From assembly GCA_947168365.1 (NCBI GenBank), contig CAMVLO010000010.1:20073-84072 (forward strand): 64,000 bases of DNA, given 5' to 3'. Positions 44,646-53,780 of this stretch are shown here, one piece after another. The position numbers and the translations under genes are program-made. The notes beneath the pieces are model-generated. The model saw nothing but the letters and a program-made list of their open reading frames with translations. It was not told where the DNA came from and searched no databases. The stretch comes from UBA3824 sp017541145. GTDB lineage: Bacteria > Bacteroidota > Bacteroidia > Bacteroidales > UBA3824. How positions within the stretch are numbered: the first letter of the stretch is position 1; each line of letters starts with the position of its first letter.

Positions 44646-44653
44646 CAAAAATA
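44646..44653 (-). promoter_or_regulatory. -7 element of murI
   Basis: CAAAAATA on the plus strand is TATTTTTG on the minus strand, 33 bp upstream of the murI ATG. No -33 element is obvious at the usual distance. Confidence 0.4.
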
Positions 44654-44749
44654 ATATTTTTTCAGCAAAGTAAGTTGTGACGGCGGATTTTTTTATTATA
44701 AAATTTATAAAAGCTGTCGGAAGAAAAAAAGATGTCAGAAAAAGAAAGG

Positions 44750-44786
44750 TAAAAAAAAGGAGTTGATGTTTTGGTCATCAACTCCT
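44750..44786 (-). terminator. Rho-independent terminator after the ompH pair
   Basis: AGGAGTTGATG (44758-44768) pairs perfectly with CATCAACTCCT (44776-44786). On the minus strand the stem is followed by eight T. Confidence 0.9.
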
Positions 44787-44795
44787 AAAAAAAAA

Positions 44796-45317
44796 TTATT
44801 TTATTCCTAATTCTGTCTTTACTGTTGAAGTAAGATCTGTGCTTAAAGATTCATTGATAAAAAGAACAGAATTTTTGTCGTATACATAAATAAAACCACC
44901 TGCAGTAGCCACTTTCTTGATAGCAGCATCAAGCTTGTCCATTACCGGTTGGAAAAGTTCAGAACGTTTTTGTTGCAAAGTTTGCTGAGCATTTTCTTGA
45001 AAACGCTGGATACGTTCTTGAAGTTGCATGATTTCTTGTTCTTTGTCAGCGCGAATAGCTGCCGACCATTTTTCAGGAGCTGCGTCTGCCAATTGTACAT
45101 TTTCCTGATAAGCCTGAACTTTGTTTTGATATTCAGTAGCCATTGCTTGATACTGAGTTTCAATCTTTTTGCCTTCGTTTTCCAAAGTTTCCTGAGCTGC
45201 TTTGTTCTCAGGCATTACATTGATAATTTCCTGTGTGTCGATGTGACCAAATTTCTGAGCATTAGCACTAATGCCCAACGAAATTACAGCTGCAAGAATT
45301 AAAAATAACCTTTTCAT
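44796..45317 (-). CDS. OmpH/Skp-family periplasmic chaperone (second copy)
   Basis: 173 residues: a signal peptide (ends GISANAQ), then KFGHIDTQEIINVMPE, a long coiled coil (ETLENEGKKIETQYQAM, MQLQERIQRFQENAQQ) and a terminal beta part (GGFIYVYDKNSVLFINESL). This is the jellyfish-like Skp fold, a holdase for unfolded outer-membrane proteins on their way to BamA. It is 12 bp after the first copy and followed by a terminator. Confidence 0.92.
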   Translation of the reverse strand: MKRLFLILAAVISLGISANAQKFGHIDTQEIINVMPENKAAQETLENEGKKIETQYQAMATEYQNKVQAYQENVQLADAAPEKWSAAIRADKEQEIMQLQERIQRFQENAQQTLQQKRSELFQPVMDKLDAAIKKVATAGGFIYVYDKNSVLFINESLSTDLTSTVKTELGIK

Positions 45318-45329
45318 AATTTATATTTA

Positions 45330-45836
45330 CTATTTAACAATTTTCTTAAGCACTACATCAGATTCATCGTATTTTTCTGATGCGTAAATTATATCTCCGG
45401 TTACTTTGTCGAAGATATAATCATAACCGCCTTCTGTTGCAACACTTTTCAAAGCATTGTAAACGTTGTCCTGAATCGGTTTGATGAGTTCCTGACGTTT
45501 TGTTGCAAGTTCGCCGTTGGTACCGAAATATTTTTTCTGAAGTTCTTTGGCTTCTTTTTCCTTGGCAATGATTTCGTCTTCACGCTTGTTTTTGGTAGCA
45601 GCCGGAAGAATATCGGCTTCGGCTTGGAACTTTTTGTACATCTCGTCAAGCTCGGCAAATTTGGCTTCTACTTCGGCTTGCCATTGTTTTGAATAAGTGT
45701 CCAACTTGGTTTGTGCCTGCTGATATGCAGGGATTTTTCCAAGAATATATTCTGTGTCTACATGTGCAAATTTCTGAGCAAATGATACTGAGCCCATCAA
45801 CATTGCAACTGCTGCTGTTAAAATTACTCTTTTCAT
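45330..45836 (-). CDS. OmpH/Skp-family periplasmic chaperone (first copy)
   Basis: 168 residues: signal peptide (ends SVSFAQ), KFAHVDTEYILGKIPAYQQA, coiled coil (KWQAEVEAKFAELDEMYKKF, IAKEKEAKELQKKYFG) and terminal GGYDYIFDKVTGDIIYA. It is similar to but clearly diverged from the next gene, an old tandem duplication typical of Bacteroidota downstream of bamA. The two may form mixed trimers. Confidence 0.92.
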   Translation of the reverse strand: MKRVILTAAVAMLMGSVSFAQKFAHVDTEYILGKIPAYQQAQTKLDTYSKQWQAEVEAKFAELDEMYKKFQAEADILPAATKNKREDEIIAKEKEAKELQKKYFGTNGELATKRQELIKPIQDNVYNALKSVATEGGYDYIFDKVTGDIIYASEKYDESDVVLKKIVK

Positions 45837-45995
45837 GTTTCTTAAGTTTTTTTCTAAAAGTTATTGTTTTATAATTGTTCTTTTTGTTAAAACTAACAGA
45901 TTTTAATTTTCGTTACTTTTATTAATCGCTAAGGTATCAAAATAGACGACAATAAGTACACGGTTTGAACTTAATTTCTGTTAAAAAAAAACGAA

Positions 45996-48440
45996 TTAGA
46001 AGTTTTGTCCCATTGTAAACTGCAATTGGCTACCTGATGGTTTTGTGCTACCCGGTACGCAATCAAAACCCCAACCCCAATCAAGTCCCAACATACCAAG
46101 CATCGGCAAGTATACTCTTACGCCCACGCCGGCTGCACGATATACATCAAAGGGTTTGAACTGATTGATTTTGTTCCAACAGTTACCGCCTTCAAGGAAT
46201 CCGATACCGTAAATTGAAGCCGATTCGCTCAAGATTGCCGGATAACGGAGTTCCAATGCGTATTTTGCATAAACATTACCGCCACTTGAAATTGCTTCGC
46301 TCTCATAACCGCGCAAACCGATTACATCTTTGCCGTATGTATAGTAGTTCATACCATCGCCACCCATTGTAAATCCTTGGAACGGTGAGTAGCCGAGATC
46401 TTTGTTGTAGTAACATGACATTCCGAACTGTACTTTGGTGTGCAATACCAAGTCGCCAACCAATTGTGTGAAGTTCTTTGCCTCAAATCCGTATTTGTGA
46501 TATTCTACCCATTCCCATTTCAACTCGTCTGAGATTGTTTTGTAATCCTTGTTGTTGAACAAAGAATACGGCGGTGTGAGTTCAAATGTAAGTGCGAATG
46601 ACGAACCTCGTCTTGAATAAATAGGTGCGTCGATGTTGTTACGAGAGAATATAATTTTTATACCGGTTTCGTTGGCAGTACCATTGCTGCTGAAACCTTC
46701 AAAATACTGGTAATTTTTGAGTTTATATCTCTTGTAAAACAATTCGCTGTAAATTTGGAAATAATTGTCAGGCCAAGAAAGACGACGTCCCAAACCTACC
46801 GAACCTCCCCAAACTTGCATTCTGTAATTGTAGTATGCATAGTCAAGATAATTAACATCAGTATAGTAGAATGCTACAGAGAAAGCGTTTCTTCTGCGAC
46901 CGCCCAACCAAGGTTCTTGGAACGAAACACTGTAAGTTTGATAATACTTACCATTACTTTGGAACGAAAGACTAAGTCTCTGACCGTCGCCCTGTGGTAA
47001 CGGATGCCATGACTTTTTGTCGAAGAAGTTCTTGGTAGAGAAGTTGTTGAAACTTACACCAAGGCGACCTACAAAATAACCGCCACCCCAGCCTGCCGAG
47101 ATTTCAAACATATCGTTTGACTTTTCTGTCAACGGATATTCAATATCTACAGTACTATTGGCATAATTCGGAATAGGATTCGGCATAAGTTTTTCCGGCT
47201 CAAAATTTCCTAACTGAGCCAACTCACGTACAGAACCAATTACATCGCTCTTAGAAAACAATTCACCCGGCAAAGTATAAAGCTCACGACGGGCAACATG
47301 GTCGTTGGTTCTGTTGTTACCGTTGATTATAATTCTGTCGATATAAGCCTGAGGACCTTCAAAAACCATAATTTCCACATCTACAGAGTCGTTGATTACA
47401 GCCACCTCTTTCGGAATAGCTCTGAAAAACAAGTAACCATCGTCCATGTAAATATTAGAAACAGCATCTTGATCAGAATTAAGGCGCTCGTCCAAACGGT
47501 TTTGGTCATAAAGATCACCTTTCTTTACATCAAGACGTCTTTGCAACAAGTCAGTACCGTATTTCTCGTTACCAACCCAAGTAATATTTCTGAAATAATA
47601 TTGTTTGCCTTCGTAAACTTTAATCTTAACACCCACCAATTTTTCATCAATTTTGTAAACAGAATCTCCGAGAACCTGTGCATCACGAAAACCGTGAGCG
47701 TTGTATTTTTTGATAAGAGTTTCTTTGTCTTCTTCAAACTTTGAACGGATAAATTTAGAAGGCTTAAACATACCGTACCAACGTTTCTGTTTAGTTTGTT
47801 TCAAATATTTTCTTACTTGACGGTCAGAAAACTGTTCATTGCCTTCAGGAATAATCTCTCTGATTTTTACTTTGTGACCTTTATCAACATTAATTACAAG
47901 ATTTTCAACATTTTGCATCATTGTATCTTCCACTTCTACAATTCTGACTTCCACATTGTAGAAACCTTTGTCGTAATAATGTTGAGTAATAATATTTTTG
48001 GTATTGGTAATAACATGTTCAGTAACTTTAGTACCGGGAACAAGTTTTACCTTTTCGTTCAAATCTTCTTTCTCACCGGAACGTATACCCTTGTAAGTCA
48101 CCTTATTGAGTTTAGCACGTTCCTCCAGTTTAATATCAAGAAAAACGAGACCGTCAGGCGTAACATTAGTAACACCGATACTCACATCAGCGAAAAGACC
48201 TTGTTTCCAAAGTTTTTCGATAGAACGAGTAATTTCGTCGCCCGGCACTTTAATTTTTTGTCCTACCTTGAGACCCGAAATCTGAATCAAAGCCTGTTTA
48301 TTAAGGTATTTCACGCCAGAAACAGTAATGCCTCCGATAGTGTATTCTTTTGGAGAGTCGTAATTAACAGCTACCTGAGCAAATGTAGAACCGGCAGCAA
48401 AAAAAATCATCAATAACAGTAATAGCAATCTGCTTTTCAT
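45996..48440 (-). CDS. bamA: Outer-membrane protein assembly factor BamA
   Basis: 814 residues. A signal peptide (ends GSTFAQ) is followed by five POTRA repeats (about 30-430; YTIGGITVSGVKYLNKQALI at the first, YIDRIIINGNNRTNDHVARR at the fifth) and a 16-strand barrel ending QLQFTMGQNF, with terminal Phe. GLRGYESEAISSGGN is the conserved barrel loop motif of the Omp85 family. It inserts beta-barrel proteins, including the SusC proteins here, into the outer membrane. It sits between uppS and the Skp pair, as usual. Confidence 0.96.
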   Translation of the reverse strand: MKSRLLLLLLMIFFAAGSTFAQVAVNYDSPKEYTIGGITVSGVKYLNKQALIQISGLKVGQKIKVPGDEITRSIEKLWKQGLFADVSIGVTNVTPDGLVFLDIKLEERAKLNKVTYKGIRSGEKEDLNEKVKLVPGTKVTEHVITNTKNIITQHYYDKGFYNVEVRIVEVEDTMMQNVENLVINVDKGHKVKIREIIPEGNEQFSDRQVRKYLKQTKQKRWYGMFKPSKFIRSKFEEDKETLIKKYNAHGFRDAQVLGDSVYKIDEKLVGVKIKVYEGKQYYFRNITWVGNEKYGTDLLQRRLDVKKGDLYDQNRLDERLNSDQDAVSNIYMDDGYLFFRAIPKEVAVINDSVDVEIMVFEGPQAYIDRIIINGNNRTNDHVARRELYTLPGELFSKSDVIGSVRELAQLGNFEPEKLMPNPIPNYANSTVDIEYPLTEKSNDMFEISAGWGGGYFVGRLGVSFNNFSTKNFFDKKSWHPLPQGDGQRLSLSFQSNGKYYQTYSVSFQEPWLGGRRRNAFSVAFYYTDVNYLDYAYYNYRMQVWGGSVGLGRRLSWPDNYFQIYSELFYKRYKLKNYQYFEGFSSNGTANETGIKIIFSRNNIDAPIYSRRGSSFALTFELTPPYSLFNNKDYKTISDELKWEWVEYHKYGFEAKNFTQLVGDLVLHTKVQFGMSCYYNKDLGYSPFQGFTMGGDGMNYYTYGKDVIGLRGYESEAISSGGNVYAKYALELRYPAILSESASIYGIGFLEGGNCWNKINQFKPFDVYRAAGVGVRVYLPMLGMLGLDWGWGFDCVPGSTKPSGSQLQFTMGQNF

Positions 48441-48517
48441 CTGTGTAAGTCTTATATTTCTTAAATGTTTAGAGCTAAAAAATGTCTGTGTTTTTCGACG
48501 CGCAAATTTATAAAAAA

Positions 48518-49267
48518 TTATTTAGAATCTTTAATTTGTTCAGAAGTTTTACCAAATCTGCGTTCACGATGCTGAAAATCATAAATAGCCTTGCAAAATT
48601 CCTCTTCATCAAAGTCAGGCCACAGAGTTTCAGTGAAATACAATTCGGAATACGAAATTTGCCAAAGCAAGAAATTTGATATACGATATTCGCCACTGGT
48701 ACGGATAAGTAATTCCGGATCAGGAATTTGGGAAGTATACAAACAATCAGCAAAATCCTTTTCTGAAAGGTTGTCGATATCAAAAGGATTTTGAGAATAT
48801 TTTTTCAAAAGAGATTTTGCGGCGTTCACTATCTCGAATCTGCTTCCATAACTGAGAGCAATGATAACAGTAAGACCTGTATTGGAAGCAGATTTTTTTA
48901 CAACATTTTCTATATCAGTTCTTACATTATCGGGCAACATAGAATTATCACCGATAGTAAGCAATCTGACATTATTTTTAATTAAGTCAACAAATTGTTG
49001 AGCAATAGAACTTGTTAGCAAAGACATCAAACCGTTCACCTCGCTATCGGGGCGATTCCAGTTTTCGATAGAAAAAGCATACAATGTTATATACTTAATA
49101 CCCAATTCGTGAGCTATTTCTACAGCCCTACGCGCTGCCTTTGCTCCGGCAGCATGACCTTCAAGACGAGGTTTACCAAGTTTTGCAGCCCAACGGCCGT
49201 TGCCATCCATTATGACAGCAACATGCTGTGGGATTCTGTCTCTGTCTAATTGTTCTTTTAGTGACAT
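48518..49267 (-). CDS. uppS: Isoprenyl transferase (undecaprenyl diphosphate synthase)
   Basis: 249 residues. The cis-prenyltransferase motifs are complete: HVAVIMDGNGRWAAKLGKPR with catalytic Asp, GAKAARRAVE, YITLYAFSIENWNRP and ELLIRTSGEYRISNFLLWQ. It makes the C55 carrier lipid for peptidoglycan and surface polysaccharides. It is 13 bp downstream of the DUF6089 gene and 77 bp upstream of bamA. Confidence 0.96.
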   Translation of the reverse strand: MSLKEQLDRDRIPQHVAVIMDGNGRWAAKLGKPRLEGHAAGAKAARRAVEIAHELGIKYITLYAFSIENWNRPDSEVNGLMSLLTSSIAQQFVDLIKNNVRLLTIGDNSMLPDNVRTDIENVVKKSASNTGLTVIIALSYGSRFEIVNAAKSLLKKYSQNPFDIDNLSEKDFADCLYTSQIPDPELLIRTSGEYRISNFLLWQISYSELYFTETLWPDFDEEEFCKAIYDFQHRERRFGKTSEQIKDSK

Positions 49268-49280
49268 TTAATTTATAAAA

Positions 49281-50000
49281 TTATTTTCTGTAGGCCGGGC
49301 AAAGTCTTGAATTGCCACCGGATTTACTCATCTGATAAGAGATAACTACTCCGGCAAAAGCATACCAATCTTTGTCGCCCAAGAATGATTTCTGTTTTGT
49401 AGCACCGCCAAGTTCAGCAGCATAAGTATCTTCACCTATATGATCAAGCATATCGGAGAAAAGTTTGCGGTATTTCCATTCCAATGAAAAACAAAGTCTT
49501 GGAAGCGGCGCAATCTTAACACCCAATCCGAAAGGAATACATGCCTGAAGTCCTTCGTTTGGAAATGATGCCATACAAACTCCCGCACCGGCTGCAACAA
49601 ATGGTGTTACACATTGTGTTGGTGAGCCTTTTACCAACGGAAGAAAATTATATTCAAAAGAGAATGCCAATTCTGTAATCTCATTTTCAAATTTGGCACC
49701 ACGAGCTTTTCTGTAAAGATCGGAGAAATCTGCATCATCGCCTTTCACCTTGCATCGCGATGCTTGAAATGTTAATGCCATTCTCTCGTTGAATCCGTGT
49801 CTCAAATTGAAACCGAATGCAAACTGTGATTTGTAAAAAGGTTGTTTAGGATTGATTTCTCCATTGTAGTAACCTACTCCCAAAAACAATCCGACTTCGT
49901 CGAACTGATTGTTTCTCGAACCTTGTGCTTCAGCTACACTGCCGGTTGCAACCATTAGTACCAAAGCTAATACTGCTGCAAAGATATGTGAAACTTTCAT
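49281..50000 (-). CDS. DUF6089-family outer-membrane beta-barrel protein
   Basis: 239 residues. A signal peptide (MKVSHIFAAVLALVLMVATG, cleavage near AEAQ) is followed by QFDEVGLFLGVGYYNGEINP, the family hallmark, and about eight amphipathic strands (FAFGFNLRHGFNERMALTFQ, ELAFSFEYNFL, YAFAGVVISYQ). Its place directly upstream of uppS-bamA is conserved in Bacteroidota; the function is unknown and a small barrel is inferred. Another ATG at 50036 is in frame, but the one at 50000 gives a standard signal peptide. Confidence 0.85.
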   Translation of the reverse strand: MKVSHIFAAVLALVLMVATGSVAEAQGSRNNQFDEVGLFLGVGYYNGEINPKQPFYKSQFAFGFNLRHGFNERMALTFQASRCKVKGDDADFSDLYRKARGAKFENEITELAFSFEYNFLPLVKGSPTQCVTPFVAAGAGVCMASFPNEGLQACIPFGLGVKIAPLPRLCFSLEWKYRKLFSDMLDHIGEDTYAAELGGATKQKSFLGDKDWYAFAGVVISYQMSKSGGNSRLCPAYRK

Positions 50001-50109
50001 CTTACACTCTTTAAAATTTCTTAATTTTATTTTCATTTCTTTAAAATTATAAAATAATATTTTATAAAACTTTGAAATTAGGCTTTTTATTGTTTAAAAT
50101 AAGTTTTTT

Positions 50110-50841
50110 TTAAACCTTATTTCGGTCAGTTACAACAAGCTTTACAAAATCAACATGTATAGGATTCTCGTCCACCGGTTTTTGCAGCCTTATCGGAAAA
50201 TAACTTTTTCGCATTATCCATGACGAAATTGAATCCATCCACATCGTACCCGAAGCTCTGTCCGGATGCGCCACATCGCCCGGTATACGCGTAAAATGCA
50301 AATATTTCGACAAGAAAAATTGGCGTGGACCAAATCTTTTCATCATTACATTGTTGATACCCGTATCTTCTTTCCAATTCGGAGGTCCGATCCATACTGT
50401 TGGAATTCCGTGCGTCTGTGGTACAATTTTGTCAAAGAAACAATCCCGCTCGCCGGCATTAAATGCAAAAAGCTCGTTGGCTCCTATCACAAAAATAATA
50501 TATGTTGGCTTAAACTTATTCACGAAATACTCCAATGTATCGCATATCGCGTAAGTCTTGCTCGTGGCACTCACCCATGAAACTACATGTAAATCATGAT
50601 TGTTGTAATTGCAATAGTTTTGCGCCCTAAACATCAATGAATAAGCCATTGAATCACCAATTAACAATATTGACTGCCGTGAAGTATCCATCTGAGGAAT
50701 TGTATCGCGGAAATTATTGAATGTATCGCATTGCTCTACACATCGTATTCTGATTTCCTGATGTGTGTAATAATAAAATCCGGCACCGATACATGCCAAA
50801 ACCGCAATTACGGCAAACGCTATCAAATAAATCTTTTTCAC
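50110..50841 (-). CDS. SGNH/GDSL-like hydrolase domain protein, membrane anchored
   Basis: 243 residues from a GTG start. An N-terminal anchor (IYLIAFAVIAVLACIGAGFY) is followed by a periplasmic domain with SILLIGDSMAYSLM (block I, nucleophile Ser), VIGANELF (Asn in block III) and a terminal HPDRASGTMWMD region carrying the Asp/His pair typical of SGNH hydrolases. Such enzymes remove acyl groups from sugars or lipids. The ATG at 50946 would extend the frame by 35 residues of non-signal sequence, but the -7 element at 50892-50899 places the transcript start downstream of it, so the GTG at 50841 is preferred. The substrate is unknown. Confidence 0.72.
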   Translation of the reverse strand: MKKIYLIAFAVIAVLACIGAGFYYYTHQEIRIRCVEQCDTFNNFRDTIPQMDTSRQSILLIGDSMAYSLMFRAQNYCNYNNHDLHVVSWVSATSKTYAICDTLEYFVNKFKPTYIIFVIGANELFAFNAGERDCFFDKIVPQTHGIPTVWIGPPNWKEDTGINNVMMKRFGPRQFFLSKYLHFTRIPGDVAHPDRASGTMWMDSISSWIMRKSYFPIRLQKPVDENPIHVDFVKLVVTDRNKV

Positions 50842-50891
50842 TTTGTATTTTTCACTTAAAGGATAAGAAATCCCATTGTGATTTCTGCCGG

Positions 50892-50899
50892 CAAAGGTA
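50892..50899 (-). promoter_or_regulatory. -7 element of the SGNH hydrolase gene (decides the start codon)
   Basis: CAAAGGTA on the plus strand is TACCTTTG on the minus strand. A transcript from about 50885 excludes the ATG at 50946 and leaves a 44-nt leader before the GTG at 50841. Confidence 0.5.
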
Positions 50900-50930
50900 A
50901 TTAATTTTTTAATATTTTTAACACAAAAAC

Positions 50931-50970
50931 AAAAAAAACCGCTCATAAATTACTTACAAGCGGTTTTTTT
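50931..50970 (-). terminator. Terminator of the ExbB/ExbD operon
   Basis: AACCGCT (50937-50943) pairs with AGCGGTT (50959-50965), extended by A/T runs on both sides. On the minus strand the stem is followed by a long T-run. It lies 30 bp after the last exbD-like gene. Confidence 0.8.
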
Positions 50971-50999
50971 ATAAAGTATAGATTTAATCTTTTTATATT

Positions 51000-51482
51000 C
51001 TAATAAAGATCTTTTCTTTCAACTTTGAGAGTAGAGTAATTGATTTTCAAAGCCTGAACTTTTCTAAGTTCCTGTTTGATATCAGTTACGATACCCATCT
51101 TGGCATCAGAGTCAACTTTAAGAGAATAAGTTAATCTTTGAGCGTCGTTTTCATCACGTGAACTTCTTTCGCTTTCTACATAGTCAGCAATATCAAAAAG
51201 TTCACTGATTTTGTCGTTGAGCTGAATACGAGGTTCTGTACCGTATTTTGCTTGAAAAGCTTGCAACGGAGCACCAACGTAAATATAACTTACCAACGAT
51301 TTTTGTTCAAGTTTCTTTACTTCAGTAGCCTGAGGAAGTTTAATCTTAACCTTATATTCAGTTTCTTTCATTGAAGTAACTGACATAAAGAAGAAAAGCA
51401 ACATGAACACGATATCCGGCAAAGATGCTGTAGAAAGTGCAGCCATTTTTCTGCCGCCAGAACTCTTCTTAAATTTTGACAT
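51000..51482 (-). CDS. ExbD/TolR-family biopolymer transport protein (second copy)
   Basis: 160 residues. A short cytosolic N-terminus is followed by one TM segment with the proton-path Asp (TASLPDIVFMLLFFFMSVTS) and a periplasmic domain of about 110 residues. With ExbB it harnesses the proton gradient for TonB-dependent uptake or similar envelope work. The periplasmic domain is larger and more charged than E. coli ExbD, as usual in Bacteroidota. It is 21 bp after the first exbD-like gene and ends the operon. Confidence 0.93.
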   Translation of the reverse strand: MSKFKKSSGGRKMAALSTASLPDIVFMLLFFFMSVTSMKETEYKVKIKLPQATEVKKLEQKSLVSYIYVGAPLQAFQAKYGTEPRIQLNDKISELFDIADYVESERSSRDENDAQRLTYSLKVDSDAKMGIVTDIKQELRKVQALKINYSTLKVERKDLY

Positions 51483-51503
51483 AGTACTTTTCTGATTAAT
51501 TTA

Positions 51504-52136
51504 TTATTTAATACTTCTTGGCTCTGCTTCAGAAATACTCAATGGAATAGCGAGTTTTACAATCTTCTGCTGATCACTTGATAATTCGTCGAAAGTTTTT
51601 CCAAAGTTTTCTTTTGAAAAATTATCACGACAAATATCAAAAGCTGCTACAATAGCATTCTGAACAGCGATGTAGGTTTCGTATTTTGTACCACGGTCGT
51701 TCTGAAGTGAAACTACGCCTTTTGTAATTTCGGGGTCACCACAGTGATCGATAAGATATTTGTAGTTTTTGAGGTCTTCCTCTTTGGCATTTGCATCTTT
51801 CTGCAATTTTTCAAACTTCTCAGAAGCTTTTTCTTTTGCAGCAAGATTTTCATTGTCATTAGGGTTAGTCAAAAACTCTATGGTCTTATCAGTCAACATT
51901 CTTACATCAGAAAGTTCACCCTCAATAGCAAGCTGGTTATCCTTATTGATAAGAACAATAAAGATGTTTCTTTCGTTAATCTTTTCAGCATCAGCATTTT
52001 TGTCCGCAGGTGGCGGAAGTGTTCTGTTAAGACCTTGGTCAACACTCATTGATGTTGTTACCAGAAAGAATACCAACAAAAGAAACGCGATATCGGCCTG
52101 TGAACTTGCGTTAATTTGACCTAATTCTTTTGCCAT
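51504..52136 (-). CDS. ExbD/TolR-family biopolymer transport protein (first copy)
   Basis: 210 residues. The TM segment has the conserved Asp (NASSQADIAFLLLVFFLVTT) and is followed by LNRTLPPPADKNAD and a long periplasmic domain with a charged helical insert (NLAAKEKASEKFEKLQKDAN) absent from the second copy. Two different ExbD proteins beside one ExbB is the common Bacteroidota arrangement. Whether this set serves TonB or a T9SS/gliding-like motor cannot be told from sequence alone. Confidence 0.93.
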   Translation of the reverse strand: MAKELGQINASSQADIAFLLLVFFLVTTSMSVDQGLNRTLPPPADKNADAEKINERNIFIVLINKDNQLAIEGELSDVRMLTDKTIEFLTNPNDNENLAAKEKASEKFEKLQKDANAKEEDLKNYKYLIDHCGDPEITKGVVSLQNDRGTKYETYIAVQNAIVAAFDICRDNFSKENFGKTFDELSSDQQKIVKLAIPLSISEAEPRSIK

Positions 52137-52157
52137 ATTTTTTAATTTATATTTATC

Positions 52158-52192
52158 AGGGATCTGACTTTTTTTATAAAAATCAGACCCCT
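52158..52192 (-). other. Intergenic hairpin before the first exbD-like gene
   Basis: AGGGATCTGA (52158-52167) and TCAGACCCCT (52183-52192) form a 10-bp stem with one G-U pair in the minus-strand RNA. No T-run follows, so it is more likely an mRNA processing or stability element than a terminator. Confidence 0.5.
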
Positions 52193-52201
52193 AAAAAATA
52201 A

Positions 52202-52666
52202 TTATCTAATAATTTTCAATAAATAGTGTGCTATTACTGCAACTACTGCAAGAATAAGCATACTCCACAAATATCTGATACCGAAATCAGACCAAAACAA
52301 TTCGCCTTCGGTGGTTTCTACCATAGTAGGCATAATAGAATCGAAACCGCCATCTGATTTAACGTATGCTATAAGAGCTACAATGCCCAAAACAGCAAGA
52401 ACCAAACCGATTTTTATAGCTGATTTTGGATTTTGAATTGTGTCAATAATGAATTGATAAATAGGGAATCCTATTGAAAGTACTGCACATGTACCGGCAA
52501 GTAGATAAGTCCAAATTAGGAATCCTGATGTTGTACCGCTTTCTATTTGATCTTGTCTACTATCCATTGGAACTACATCAATGAAGAAGTAGAGAAAGAA
52601 AACAACACACACCAACATCAATGCCCATTTAAATATTCTTAGGAATAAACTTGATGTATTTTGCAT
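52202..52666 (-). CDS. Hypothetical four-helix membrane protein of the ExbBD operon (154 aa)
   Basis: Four hydrophobic segments can be seen: WALMLVCVVFFLYFFIDVVP, IWTYLLAGTCAVLSIGFPIY, IGLVLAVLGIVALIAYV and YLWSMLILAVVAVIAHYLL. The third is followed by a short periplasmic loop with TTEGELFW. Proteins of this size and layout are regularly found between ExbB and ExbD genes in Bacteroidota but have no assigned function. It lies 30 bp after the exbB-like gene. Confidence 0.8.
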   Translation of the reverse strand: MQNTSSLFLRIFKWALMLVCVVFFLYFFIDVVPMDSRQDQIESGTTSGFLIWTYLLAGTCAVLSIGFPIYQFIIDTIQNPKSAIKIGLVLAVLGIVALIAYVKSDGGFDSIMPTMVETTEGELFWSDFGIRYLWSMLILAVVAVIAHYLLKIIR

Positions 52667-52695
52667 AACTTATTATATTAAAAATGGGAATTTAC

Positions 52696-53496
52696 TTATT
52701 TTTTAATAAGAAGATCTACAAATGAAATAGAAGCATCTTCCATATCATTTGTCAAAGATTCAATCATAGAAAGAATCAAGTTACAGAATACCTGCAAAAT
52801 CATAGCAGCGATCAAACCGGCAACTGTTGTGATCAACGCAACCTTGATACCACCGGCAACAACTGATGCAGAAATATCACCAGCTTGTTCGATAGCGTCG
52901 AATGCACCGATCATACCGATAACTGTACCCATGAATCCCAACATAGGAGACAATGAAATAAACAAGTTGATCCAGGTAACACCTTTTTCCAATTTACCCA
53001 TTTCTACTGCACCGTAAGAAACAATAGCGTTTTCTACTTCAGCGATGTTTTCTTTAGAACCATCGGTGTAACGCAAAAGTCCTTGATAGAAAATTGAAGC
53101 CAACGGTCCTCTTTTGTTTTCGAGGTAAACTTTTGCATCTTCAATACCCTTACCATTAGAAAGTTCTTCTTTAAGATCAAAAAGAAGTTTGTCTTTGTTG
53201 GTGTAAGAAAGACCCAAATAAATAATTCTTTCAATACAAACTGCAAGACCAAGAATCAAAGCGATAAGAACGCATGCCATAAAACCGGCACCACCTTCGA
53301 TAAATTTTGTTTTGATAGCTTTGTGAATAGGAACATCTTCCGGTTCATCTGCTGAAGCCTGTGTTGCTGTTACTGAATTGTCATCAGCTTGTGAAACTTG
53401 TTCTGCTGCTGGAGTTGTTTCGTCTTGTGCGTAAACATTTGCGCCACCGAAAACAAGCATACCAGCTATTGCCAATAATGAAAATAGCTTTTTCAT
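52696..53496 (-). CDS. MotA/TolQ/ExbB-family proton channel protein
   Basis: 266 residues. A signal-like N-terminus (LLAIAGMLVFGGANVYAQ) and an acidic Gln/Ala-rich linker precede three TM segments. The family core is WINLFISLSPMLGFMGTVIG followed by GAFDAIEQAGDISASVVAGG and ALITTVAGLIAAMILQVF. It forms the pentameric proton channel around an ExbD dimer. The N-terminal extension with a cleavable signal is typical of Bacteroidota ExbB. First gene of a four-gene operon. Confidence 0.94.
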   Translation of the reverse strand: MKKLFSLLAIAGMLVFGGANVYAQDETTPAAEQVSQADDNSVTATQASADEPEDVPIHKAIKTKFIEGGAGFMACVLIALILGLAVCIERIIYLGLSYTNKDKLLFDLKEELSNGKGIEDAKVYLENKRGPLASIFYQGLLRYTDGSKENIAEVENAIVSYGAVEMGKLEKGVTWINLFISLSPMLGFMGTVIGMIGAFDAIEQAGDISASVVAGGIKVALITTVAGLIAAMILQVFCNLILSMIESLTNDMEDASISFVDLLIKK

Positions 53497-53593
53497 GTTG
53501 TGTTTTTAGTTTTTAATTATACGAAAATTGATATTAATTATACTTATTTATTAATTTTATAAAACGTTTAAATTATTGTATTTTAAGCGTTTG

Positions 53594-53681
53594 CGGAGAG
53601 AGAGGGATTCGAACCCTCGATAAGCTTTCGGCCTATACACGCTTTCCAGGCGTGTCCCTTCAGCCACTCGGACATCTCTCC
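53594..53681 (-). tRNA. tRNA-Ser (GGA)
   Basis: On the minus strand the gene begins GGAGAGATGTCCGAGTGGCT and folds into a cloverleaf with a long variable arm. The acceptor stem GGAGAGA/TCTCTCC is perfect. The anticodon loop CTGGAAA carries GGA, between ACACGC and GCGTGT. The T-arm has GGTTCGAATCC. The discriminator base is G, as expected for serine tRNA, and CCA is not encoded. Confidence 0.97.
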
Positions 53682-53780
53682 TATATTGCTATTTTTTCGC
53701 GCCGTGAAATTACAAATTATTTAATTCATAAAAAAATTTTCAAGCAAAAAAATAAACATTTTTTTTACAAAAACTTATTA

